Source of the DNA: Ruminococcus flavefaciens 007c
GTDB taxonomy: Bacteria; Bacillota; Clostridia; Oscillospirales; Ruminococcaceae
Assembly: GCF_000571935.1 (NCBI RefSeq)
Contig: NZ_ATAX01000003.1
Location: 62,001-126,000 of the forward strand
Reading direction: 5' to 3'
DNA: 64,000 nucleotides
The notes under the pieces are model-generated. The model was given only the letters and a program-made list of their open reading frames with translations. It did not search any database and was not told the DNA's origin. Shown piece after piece: positions 33,016 through 40,689 of the stretch. Each line of letters starts with the position of its first letter. Position 1 is the stretch's first letter. The translations under genes and the position numbers were made by a program.

Positions 33016-34311
33016 TCAATCATATGTATATGTAAGATTGAATTTGGATGATTTGAGTCCAAGCATCATCGAGAACGGATAACCCTTTGCAGTGATCTGT
33101 CCGTCGATGGAAACTTCGGTCACATAGCCTGTCTCATCCGAATATACAGGCTGTATCCAGTTACCGGGATCGTCCGAAAGCGTAATATGATAACCTGCTT
33201 CTAGCTTTTTCTTTACATCAGCGGCACTCATATATGTAACTGTGCCCCAGTGGGGATCAAAGGCAGCATCGTAATCACTGGGCACGCTTCTGAGGTAGGG
33301 ATAATCCGCATAGAATACCTCATAGCAGTTTGCCGAGCAGCCTCCGCTGGAAGCAGAGAATACAGTCAGTGCATAGCTGTCGTCGTAATAGAGCGCCTCA
33401 CCGAGAACCTCCTCACAGGCGTCGATAACTACCTGCGGCGGATTGGGCTTGCCTCTCAGATCCTTTGAGTCGTCACCGTTATACTTTATATAAGTATATA
33501 CGGCAACCGCCTGAGCCTTGATAGCTTCATACGAGAAGCTTCCGCCCACCTCACGGTTAACGATCTCAGAGACTACCTTTAATGTATCGCCGGCAGGCTC
33601 GTGAGCAATGGTAAGCTCTTCCTCATCGGTAAGACCTGTATTCATAAGAGTCGTACCGGGGTAGTAATGGAAGAGGATATCCTGATATGTCCAACCTGCA
33701 TAAGCAGCATAGAAGTTTGCGCCATTCTGGCTCATTCCCACTCCGTGTCCCCAGCCGTAGGTAACGAAGGCGAACTGTCCGGGCTCGGCAGCAACACTGG
33801 GATCGGGCTGTGAAGCGGGTATATCTCCCACATAAGCCCCCGATGTCTTGAGCTCAACAGCCGTAGGCTCCTTGCTCCTGCTCTTGGCAGCATTCTTTGA
33901 AAGAGTCGGCGTACCTTTTTTCAGTGCGCTTTTCTTCTTTGCAGCGGCTTCCTTGAGAGCCTTGCGCTCCTCCTCGGAAAGACCTGCATACGGATCGACG
34001 GGTTCGCCCACCTTTGCCATTTCGGGTGTAGCGAGCTCATAGCTTATAAGCGTCAGGCTGGAATCATATTCGCTGACATCAGCCTTTGTCCAGTCCTCGG
34101 GCATTTTCTGTTCTTCCTCGGAAGCAGCCGTTTCGGAATCGGAAGATGGCTCCGTTTTATCGCTTGCAGTACTTTCATTTTCAGATGTCGTAACCGAAGT
34201 TACCTCCTCGGCAGTTGTTATATCTGCTGTGTCCATGCCGGTAGAAGCTGCGAATACAAGTATTCCCGAAGCCGCAGCCGCCGCCCGTCTAAGCGTTTTC
34301 TGCATTTTCAT
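33016..34311 (-). CDS. SpoIID/LytB-like protein with reordered motifs
   Basis: A 431-residue exported protein. A signal peptide (about 1-30) is followed by an acidic Ser/Thr/Glu-rich linker and a basic Ala/Lys segment. SpoIID is a lytic transglycosylase that trims peptidoglycan during engulfment. Its parts are recognisable but in changed order. The segment GWGHGVGMSQNGANFYA with ILFHYYPGT, which ends normal SpoIID, is at about 185-225. The catalytic segment NREVGGSFSYEAIKAQAVAV, normally near the N-terminus, follows at about 250-275. PYLRSVPSDYD comes later and the protein ends with MMLGLKSSKFNLTY, which in B. subtilis precedes GHGVGMSQ. The catalytic Glu is kept. Operon with sortases and pncC; GGAG stands 6 nt before ATG. 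Confidence 0.85.
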   Translation of the reverse strand: MKMQKTLRRAAAAASGILVFAASTGMDTADITTAEEVTSVTTSENESTASDKTEPSSDSETAASEEEQKMPEDWTKADVSEYDSSLTLISYELATPEMAKVGEPVDPYAGLSEEERKALKEAAAKKKSALKKGTPTLSKNAAKSRSKEPTAVELKTSGAYVGDIPASQPDPSVAAEPGQFAFVTYGWGHGVGMSQNGANFYAAYAGWTYQDILFHYYPGTTLMNTGLTDEEELTIAHEPAGDTLKVVSEIVNREVGGSFSYEAIKAQAVAVYTYIKYNGDDSKDLRGKPNPPQVVIDACEEVLGEALYYDDSYALTVFSASSGGCSANCYEVFYADYPYLRSVPSDYDAAFDPHWGTVTYMSAADVKKKLEAGYHITLSDDPGNWIQPVYSDETGYVTEVSIDGQITAKGYPFSMMLGLKSSKFNLTYTYD

Positions 34312-34355
34312 AACAATCTCCTTTAAAAATCATAAGGTCTGCTCACTGCTGATCG

Positions 34356-35330
34356 TCAGTCTTGGGGTGGTGTATCGTGCTCAGCGTCATTTTTCTCTTT
34401 TTCCTTCTGAGCTTTTTTCCACTCCTCAGTGCGCTGGATAGTTGTCATGTCTCCTGCGACCTCGCCGTCTCTGAGCTTTCTTGCAACTACAAGGAAACGG
34501 GAATTATCCTCGTCCGCATAGCAGGTAGAGAGCGTCAGCAGCTTGTCGCCGTACTTTACATCTACTCCTGTATCCATCATCCAATTGCGTTTGCAGCAAT
34601 CGATATAGAAATTGAAATCTTCTTCCGTATCAAGCTCCTCCATGTTCCAGTAATGGAAATCGGTAGCGTTATAGCTTCCGCTGGTAACAAGAAAGGCAAA
34701 GATAACGTAATCGTAGTCTTTATAGTTTGAACTGAGCTGTATAAACGGGCTCTGTTCGTAGAAACCAAAATCCTGACGGTACCTTCTGAGGCAGCCCATC
34801 ATATTTCCGTTCCACATAGCGTGGCCATATATGACCTGATTTTCCGAATGCTGACTCTCGTCGCTGCCGAACTCATCGCGGTAGTCCAGGTAGAGAGTGC
34901 CCTCCTCTTGGATATTCCTGTTCAGGTCATGATTGAGGTAATAAGCATCGGGAACATATTCATCGGGGCCGTAGTACGGATCGTTTGCAGCTATCTCTCC
35001 GGGATCCTTTACAAAGGGGTAATCCAGCTGAAGGCCGTCAATCTTGATCCAGCCTGCAATATCCTTGTTTATCCTCAGGAGAGACTTTGCTCTTTCCGTC
35101 ATGCCGTTATCGGAAGGAGAATAGCTTACTTTATCCATCCAGCCGTCTACAGACTTATTATCGGACGCTGCTTCGGTAGTAGCCTCAATAACGAGACTGT
35201 TTGTCGGTACCACTTCCCTGTCCTTTTTAAGGAAGACGGCAAGACCGCCGAGTCCGAGAGCTGCTGCACACACGGCGCAGGCTGCAATGGTTTTACTTTT
35301 TTTGCTCATTGATAATTCATCTGCCTCCAT
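34356..35330 (-). CDS. class B sortase
   Basis: A 324-residue membrane-anchored cysteine transpeptidase. An N-terminal signal anchor (TIAACAVCAAALGLGGLAVF) is followed by the sortase B domain. The catalytic His is in NQVIYGHAMWNGNMMG, the Cys in LLTLSTCYADE, and the Arg in NSRFLVVARKL. Sortases attach surface proteins to peptidoglycan; class B members often have few targets. A charged tail of about 35 residues (EEWKKAQKEKEKND) ends it. The first ATG overlaps the stop of the upstream sortase (TAATG), which suggests coupled translation; ATG 35309 is an alternative start with GGAGG 14 nt upstream. Confidence 0.88.
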   Translation of the reverse strand: MEADELSMSKKSKTIAACAVCAAALGLGGLAVFLKKDREVVPTNSLVIEATTEAASDNKSVDGWMDKVSYSPSDNGMTERAKSLLRINKDIAGWIKIDGLQLDYPFVKDPGEIAANDPYYGPDEYVPDAYYLNHDLNRNIQEEGTLYLDYRDEFGSDESQHSENQVIYGHAMWNGNMMGCLRRYRQDFGFYEQSPFIQLSSNYKDYDYVIFAFLVTSGSYNATDFHYWNMEELDTEEDFNFYIDCCKRNWMMDTGVDVKYGDKLLTLSTCYADEDNSRFLVVARKLRDGEVAGDMTTIQRTEEWKKAQKEKEKNDAEHDTPPQD

Positions 35331-37021
35331 TAACCGTAGGGAACGAACTCCGCATCCGGATCATATCGTTCGCCCGGATGCTCGTCATAATATATGGTAG
35401 GCCACTTGATATTCGGATTTGCCTTGCTGTTCTGTGTACCCGCCATTGGATCCTCGCCCTCTCTTACGCGCCTTGCCATTATAATAAGACGTCCTCTTTC
35501 CTCGTCGGGAAGAGTTGTATTGCAGGTGAAAAGTGTCAGGATAGGATCGCCGTACTTAACGTCCACATCGGTAAGTCTGAGGGATCTCTTCTTTGCTTCG
35601 TTGACGAAGTTGTAGAAATCACCTTCGTTATCAAAGTCGAGCATATTCCAGCAGTCGAACTTTGTATCCGTCTCGTCCGAAGCATCAACAATAAAGAATG
35701 CAAATATCTTATATGTGTACTTCTCGTAGTTTGAACTGAGGTAGATAATAGGGTGTTTGCCGTAGTAATCCTCATGTCTCTGGTACCATTTCAGGCTTCC
35801 GAACATCTGCTCATCAAGCATATTATGGCCGTAGATGACAAGATTATCTGAATTTTCCGTTTTCAGGTAACCATCCTCGCCCACATCATCGAAGTGATTT
35901 CTGAAGTCAAGGAAGAGCTCACCTGCTATGTTTTCGCTGAGGTCAAACTTCTTATTGAGGTACTTATTATTATCCTCAGACTGCATAACAGGGTTATTTA
36001 TGGGAGTATCGGGAATTGTGATGACTCCTACGATATCATTGTTCTGATCCCAGAGCTTGCGCGCTCCATCCAGCATACCCTTATATCGTATACGCTTCTC
36101 ACCTTCATCCTCGACAGCCTCTGTCGGGGCTTCCCTGTCCTCATATATTTCGTATATTTCCATAAGCTCCCTGGTCTTGTGCTTACTTGCCCACAGATCA
36201 TAGTAATAGTCACCTACAAAATAGCCGCAGACGAATATAGCTACAACAGAGCCGAGGAATACTATCTTTCTTATACACTCGCCGACGCTGTCGCCCTTTT
36301 CGGGGAAAAGTCCGCGCAGGCGCTGTGCCGGTGTTTTTTTCTTCTTTTTCTTCTTGCTGCCCGCAGGCTTCTGTGACGAATGACCCCTTTCAGGCGGTTC
36401 AGCCTCATGTCTCATAACTGGCGGCTCGGCCTCATGCCTCATAACTGGCGGCGGAGCCTCTTTCCGGTCATGACCGGGAGGAGTGAATATCACCGTATCC
36501 TCGGCAGCGTCCTCACGGATAACGTCGGAAACGTCGATCCCGCTGTTCTCCTCTGCCTGAGAATATCCTGTATCTTCCGCTGCAGTCTCGGTAAAGTTCA
36601 GCACCTCTTCGGTAACATCTGCTGTCACCTCCGAGAAATCCTCGGTTATCTCCTCTGCTATCTCATGGAGCTCCTCTTGTACGGGAGATTCCAGCGCAGG
36701 GATTATATCCGATATATCAGGACCTGCCTTTGCTGCAGCAGCAGCTTCCTCAGCCTTTTCAGCTGCAAGTCTTGCAGCCGCAGCCTTTTCATTGGCAATG
36801 GCTTCATCAAGCTCGTCAAGTATATCAGCGGCAGTAGAGCTGCGTTTTTCCTTGGCGCGCATTATACGCTCCGCCATAGTTTCGCCGTGCTCTGAATCCG
36901 CTTTATTGTCATATGTCGTCGGAGCGACTTCTGCTTCACCGTGGATAGACCTTCTGATAGCTTTAATCTTCTCAGCTCTGCGCTGAGCCTCGGTCATTCC
37001 GTCGGTCATCTTTTCGCTCAT
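35330..37021 (-). CDS. class B sortase with long cytosolic extension
   Basis: A 563-residue protein, about twice the usual sortase length. Residues 1-235 are an acidic, Glu/Ala-rich cytosolic region (KAEEAAAAAKAG and so on) with a short duplication VMRHEAEPP near 200 and a basic stretch KKKKKKTPAQRLRG. One membrane helix (IVFLGSVVAIFVCGYFVGDY, about 250-270) precedes the sortase B domain, with His in NLVIYGHNMLDEQMFG, Cys in LTLFTCNTT and Arg in RGRLIIMARRV. The extension may bind other envelope proteins; that is inference. It overlaps pncC at its start and the second sortase at its stop. Confidence 0.88.
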   Translation of the reverse strand: MSEKMTDGMTEAQRRAEKIKAIRRSIHGEAEVAPTTYDNKADSEHGETMAERIMRAKEKRSSTAADILDELDEAIANEKAAAARLAAEKAEEAAAAAKAGPDISDIIPALESPVQEELHEIAEEITEDFSEVTADVTEEVLNFTETAAEDTGYSQAEENSGIDVSDVIREDAAEDTVIFTPPGHDRKEAPPPVMRHEAEPPVMRHEAEPPERGHSSQKPAGSKKKKKKKTPAQRLRGLFPEKGDSVGECIRKIVFLGSVVAIFVCGYFVGDYYYDLWASKHKTRELMEIYEIYEDREAPTEAVEDEGEKRIRYKGMLDGARKLWDQNNDIVGVITIPDTPINNPVMQSEDNNKYLNKKFDLSENIAGELFLDFRNHFDDVGEDGYLKTENSDNLVIYGHNMLDEQMFGSLKWYQRHEDYYGKHPIIYLSSNYEKYTYKIFAFFIVDASDETDTKFDCWNMLDFDNEGDFYNFVNEAKKRSLRLTDVDVKYGDPILTLFTCNTTLPDEERGRLIIMARRVREGEDPMAGTQNSKANPNIKWPTIYYDEHPGERYDPDAEFVPYG

Positions 37022-37557
37022 CAGTCTGTCCTCGCCTCCATCAGCATTTTTTCGATCGTTTCAAAGGCAAAAGCAGCCGCACATCTTCTGATGTTCTCCC
37101 TGCTTCTGTCACTGAGCTTCCAAAGCTCGGGCAGGCAAACGAACTGTCTGCCGCAAATATCGAAACCGATGTATACCGTTCCCACAGGAGTTTCGGCAGT
37201 TCCGCCCGATGGACCTGCTACTCCCGTAACGGAAACGCATACGTCCGCCCCTGAGCATTTCTTCAGTCCCCTGACCATGCTCAGAGCTGTCTCCTCGCTG
37301 ACTACACCGAAATCTCTTATGGTCCCGGCAGATACCCCGAGGAACTCGGTCTTGATCCGCTCGGAATAAGTACATATCCCCAGCTCAAAGACCGCAGACG
37401 CGCCCGATACTGATGTTATAAGCTCTGAAAGAAGTCCGCCTGTACAGCTTTCGGCCGTAGATATGGTCAGACCTTTCTGTTCTAATAATTTTACAACATC
37501 ATTGACTGTTTTGTCAAGTTTTTCGGCATTACATTCAGAAAATTTACTGCTTACCAC
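37021..37557 (-). CDS. pncC: nicotinamide-nucleotide amidohydrolase PncC (CinA C-terminal domain)
   Basis: A 178-residue stand-alone CinA C-terminal domain. It deamidates nicotinamide mononucleotide to nicotinate mononucleotide in NAD recycling. Signatures are LTISTAESCTGGLLSELITS near 30, the YSERIKTEFLGV segment near 63, and SVTGVAGPSGGTAETPVGTV near 112. The N-terminal MoCF-like domain of full CinA is absent, as in E. coli YgaD-type proteins. First gene of the pncC-srtB-srtB-spoIID run; its stop overlaps the next start (TGATG). Confidence 0.92.
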   Translation of the reverse strand: MVSSKFSECNAEKLDKTVNDVVKLLEQKGLTISTAESCTGGLLSELITSVSGASAVFELGICTYSERIKTEFLGVSAGTIRDFGVVSEETALSMVRGLKKCSGADVCVSVTGVAGPSGGTAETPVGTVYIGFDICGRQFVCLPELWKLSDRSRENIRRCAAAFAFETIEKMLMEARTD

Positions 37558-37627
37558 TAAACCGCCGCCTTTGCTTTAGTTAATATTATACAAAACAACT
37601 GTGATAAATTTGTGAAAAACTTAAGAA

Positions 37628-38806
37628 TTATTCGCTATAATTGAAGGTTTTCATCTCGGTATTCTCCACAGCCTTCTGTATAAGCGGCTCGAAATCGAAG
37701 CTGTTCTGTGCTTTTTCAATATCTGCAAGCTGAGGTCTTACTTTCGGATGACGGGGAGTAAATACCGTACAGCAGTCCTCATAGGGAAGGATAGACGTCT
37801 CAAAGGTATCTATCTTACGCGCGATCTCGATTATCTCGGTCTTGTCCATGCCTACACAGGGACGGAAAACAGGTATGCGGCAGGCTGCGTCAGTGCAGAC
37901 CATAGCTGCCATGGTCTGGCTTGCCACCTGTCCCACGCTCTCACCTGTGATAAGTGCAAGGCAGTTATCCTTTTCGGCAATGCGCTGAGCTATCTCCATC
38001 ATAAGTCTTCTCATTATAATAGTAAAGAACTCCTCGGGACAGTGATCCTTGATAGCCTCCTGCAGCTCAGTGAACGGAACGCAGTAGAAAGCGATACCGC
38101 CGCAGTAATCCGTCAGCTTCTGGCAGAGCTGCTCCACCTTGAGCTGAGCACGGTCGGAGGTGTAAGGCGGGCTTACGTAGTGTATGGCAGCGATATGAAC
38201 TCCTCGCTTTGCCATCATATAGCCTGCTACGGGGCTGTCGATACCGCCCGAAAGAAGGAGCATGGCCTTTCCGCTGCTTCCTATGGGGAGACCGCCTGCT
38301 CCCTTGATATTCTCAGCGTGAACGAAAGCGTTCTCGTCGCGTATCTCAACAGTTATGGTCACTTCGGGGTTCTTTACGTCAACTGTAAGATGCGGGAACC
38401 TTTCCAGCAGCTTTCCGCCCAGCTCCATACAGATCTCGGGAGACTTCATGGGGAAAGCCTTATCAGAGCGCTTTGCATTTACCTTGAAGGTCTTTGCACA
38501 GCTGAGCACCTCGTCAAGGTACTCATAGCTCTTGCTGCAGATGTCATCGAAGTCCTTTTCACATACGCAGGCACGGCAGTATGTGGCGATACCGAATATC
38601 TTGCCGACTCTGTCAGCCACCTCGTCAAGGTCTGTGTCCTCATCAAGAGGTCTTATGTAGGTGGTGGACTGAGCGCTGGTCAGCTGAAAGTGACCGAGGG
38701 GTTTCAGTCTGCGCTTTATGTTCTTTATGAGCATATCCTCGAATGTCTTTTTGTTCAGGCCTTTCAGTGCCATTTCTCCGTATTTTACAAGTATCAATTC
38801 TTTCAT
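37628..38806 (-). CDS. thiI: tRNA 4-thiouridine synthetase ThiI
   Basis: A 392-residue enzyme that makes 4-thiouridine at tRNA position 8 and can feed sulfur to thiazole synthesis. A ferredoxin-like start and THUMP domain (about 60-165) precede the PP-loop ATP pyrophosphatase domain with LLLSGGIDSPVAGYMMAKRG near 180. The end carries PYEDCCTVFTPRHPKVRPQL. The rhodanese domain of E. coli ThiI is absent, as in other Firmicutes, where a partner cysteine desulfurase donates sulfur. Such a gene lies 0.5 kb upstream in the same direction. Confidence 0.95.
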   Translation of the reverse strand: MKELILVKYGEMALKGLNKKTFEDMLIKNIKRRLKPLGHFQLTSAQSTTYIRPLDEDTDLDEVADRVGKIFGIATYCRACVCEKDFDDICSKSYEYLDEVLSCAKTFKVNAKRSDKAFPMKSPEICMELGGKLLERFPHLTVDVKNPEVTITVEIRDENAFVHAENIKGAGGLPIGSSGKAMLLLSGGIDSPVAGYMMAKRGVHIAAIHYVSPPYTSDRAQLKVEQLCQKLTDYCGGIAFYCVPFTELQEAIKDHCPEEFFTIIMRRLMMEIAQRIAEKDNCLALITGESVGQVASQTMAAMVCTDAACRIPVFRPCVGMDKTEIIEIARKIDTFETSILPYEDCCTVFTPRHPKVRPQLADIEKAQNSFDFEPLIQKAVENTEMKTFNYSE

Positions 38807-38846
38807 ATCTTTTCTCCTGTATACTATTATAATATAAATTATTTCA

Positions 38847-39356
38847 TCAGTTGGGAGCGGTAGAGCCCTCGGCAGCGCTAAAATAGCCGAGTATGAGCTT
38901 TTCCTGTCTTAAGGGATGTTTGTTGCTCTCAGCTATCAGCTCGGAACGGCTGTAATAGCGGAGCTCACTGTCCTTTATGGGGCGTTTTGCAGACCATGCC
39001 TCACAAGCCTTGCCGTCCTTGAATTTTACCACCCAGTATATACTATGGTCGTCGATATACTGATTTGTCATACTCTCATCAAGGAGCTCACAGGGCTCAT
39101 TGACATTCCCTCGTCCTCTGACGATGTATTCCTTATCGGCAGGGATCTTCTTGCCATTTTCCTTGTATACGTCCTCAACCTGCGCACTCACAGCCTTTAG
39201 AAAAGTCTGCGCCGTCGCATTCCTCGTGCTGACCTTTGAGCCGGTGGTCATTCTGAGCATCTCACACAGCATCCAGAATCCAACCGCTGCCAGCACAGCA
39301 AGTATCACAAGAACTATTATGATCGTTTTTAGCGGACTCTTCTTTTTTTCCTCCAT
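38847..39356 (-). CDS. small membrane-anchored protein of unknown function
   Basis: A 169-residue protein I do not recognise. A short Lys-rich cytosolic start (MEEKKKSPLK) leads to one membrane helix (TIIIVLVILAVLAAVGFWML, 10-30). The rest should lie outside the membrane. That part has a helix (TAQTFLKAVSAQVEDVYKEN) and a compact alpha/beta stretch (IYWVVKFKDGKACEAWSAKR). The layout recalls type IV pilin-like or minor secreted proteins but no prepilin site is seen. It lies 1 nt from the cysteine desulfurase gene and 40 nt before thiI, so it is part of that message. Confidence 0.75.
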   Translation of the reverse strand: MEEKKKSPLKTIIIVLVILAVLAAVGFWMLCEMLRMTTGSKVSTRNATAQTFLKAVSAQVEDVYKENGKKIPADKEYIVRGRGNVNEPCELLDESMTNQYIDDHSIYWVVKFKDGKACEAWSAKRPIKDSELRYYSRSELIAESNKHPLRQEKLILGYFSAAEGSTAPN

Positions 39357-39357
39357 A

Positions 39358-40488
39358 TCAGCCTCTCACCTTTTCCATGCCCTCTTTGAGAGCCTCGCAG
39401 AAGATATCCAGCTCTGTTTCCGTAGTCTCAGCAGTCATGCTTATGCGCAGGGCGCTGTCCGCACGCTTGTCCCTTATGCCGAACTGCCCCAGAACACCGC
39501 TCTGCTGTCCCTTTGAACAGGCCGAGCCGCTGGAAACATATATCTCCCTGCTTTCAAGGAAGTGGAGCATTATCTCCGAGCGCTTGCCCACTGCCGAGAT
39601 ATTGACCACGTAGGGAGAACCGTCCTCGGGAGAATTAAAAGTTACTCCCTCAATACCGCCGAGCTTGTCCAGCAGGTATTTTTTCAGTCCGCTGACTTTT
39701 TCATAACGCTCTGAAATCGTAGGAGCAAGCTTATTTACAGCTGCACCGAAAGCCGTTATGAGCGGAACGCTTTCTGTACCCGAGCGTATGCCCTTTTCCT
39801 GCTTGCCGCCTGTTACAACAGGGATCACACGGACGCCCTTTTTAATGTATATAGCTCCCACACCCTTGACTCCGTGTATCTTGTGAGCGCTGAGCGATAT
39901 GAGATCCGCGCAAAGACTGCCTGACTTTATGGGAAGCTTCATATAAGCCTGCACACAGTCCGTATGAGTTATTATATCAGGGAAACGGCGCTTTACTGCC
40001 GAAAAAGTCTCCTTTACGGGCATTATATAGCCTGTCTCGTTATTGACGTACATCATACTTATAAGGCAGGTATCATCATCGCAGGCATTCACAAAGTCTG
40101 CGGCATAATAGCGTCCGTCCTCACGGGGAGAGACTCTTGTGACCTCAAAGCCTTTTTTTTCAAGATCGGCAGCAGTCTCCTCCACAGAAGCGTGTTCCAC
40201 TGCAGAGATAACTATCTTTTTTCTCTTCCTACCGTAAGCAGCCGAGGCTCCGCGAAGTGCAAGGTTATTGCTTTCCGTGGCTCCCGAAGTGAAGTATATA
40301 CAGCCGCTGTCAGCGCCCAAAGAGTCGGCCACTGTCTTTCTTGCGCTGTCCATGATTATCTGTGCTTCAAGACCTGCGCGGTGGAGAGAAGACGGATTTC
40401 CGTATTTATCGGTCATAGCTTCCACTGCCGCCGCAACGGCTTCCGCACAGGGCTTGGTGGTAGCTGCGTTGTCAAGGTAAACTTCCAT
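39358..40488 (-). CDS. cysteine desulfurase (NifS/IscS family)
   Basis: A 376-residue PLP enzyme that takes sulfur from cysteine as a persulfide. It opens VYLDNAATTKPCAEAV. THTDCVQAY near 176 and SLSAHKIHGVKGVGAIY near 200 (PLP lysine) are classical, and the catalytic Cys lies in YVSSGSACSKGQQSGVLG near 325 with the short loop of group I enzymes. The ThiI gene downstream is the likely sulfur acceptor, since Firmicute ThiI proteins lack rhodanese domains and use a dedicated NifS partner. Confidence 0.95.
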   Translation of the reverse strand: MEVYLDNAATTKPCAEAVAAAVEAMTDKYGNPSSLHRAGLEAQIIMDSARKTVADSLGADSGCIYFTSGATESNNLALRGASAAYGRKRKKIVISAVEHASVEETAADLEKKGFEVTRVSPREDGRYYAADFVNACDDDTCLISMMYVNNETGYIMPVKETFSAVKRRFPDIITHTDCVQAYMKLPIKSGSLCADLISLSAHKIHGVKGVGAIYIKKGVRVIPVVTGGKQEKGIRSGTESVPLITAFGAAVNKLAPTISERYEKVSGLKKYLLDKLGGIEGVTFNSPEDGSPYVVNISAVGKRSEIMLHFLESREIYVSSGSACSKGQQSGVLGQFGIRDKRADSALRISMTAETTETELDIFCEALKEGMEKVRG

Positions 40489-40627
40489 TTTACGTTCCCC
40501 TCATTTTTTTATTTTTGCATACCTTATATTATAACATACATATTAAAAAAAAGCAACATCTGCAATGTGATACGTTGATACTCACGGACTTCCCATATAA
40601 AAAATCGAAAATATATTCTGTTTTCGG

Positions 40628-40656
40628 TTGCTTTTTTTGCACTGTTGTGATATAAT
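40628..40656 (+). promoter_or_regulatory. extended -10 promoter of the YfhO gene
   Basis: TATAAT (40651-40656) is preceded by TGA, an extended -10 (TGnTATAAT). A weak -35 TTGCTT (40628-40633) lies 17 nt upstream. The transcript would start about 27 nt before the YfhO ATG, in the divergent gap with the cysteine desulfurase gene. Confidence 0.7.
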
Positions 40657-40689
40657 TAGTTTGTATATCTATTTTTAACGGAGGGCATA

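Noticed and set aside
40268..40480. small plus-strand frames opposite the cysteine desulfurase
   Set aside because: They are shadows of a gene with an unmistakable PLP-enzyme sequence.
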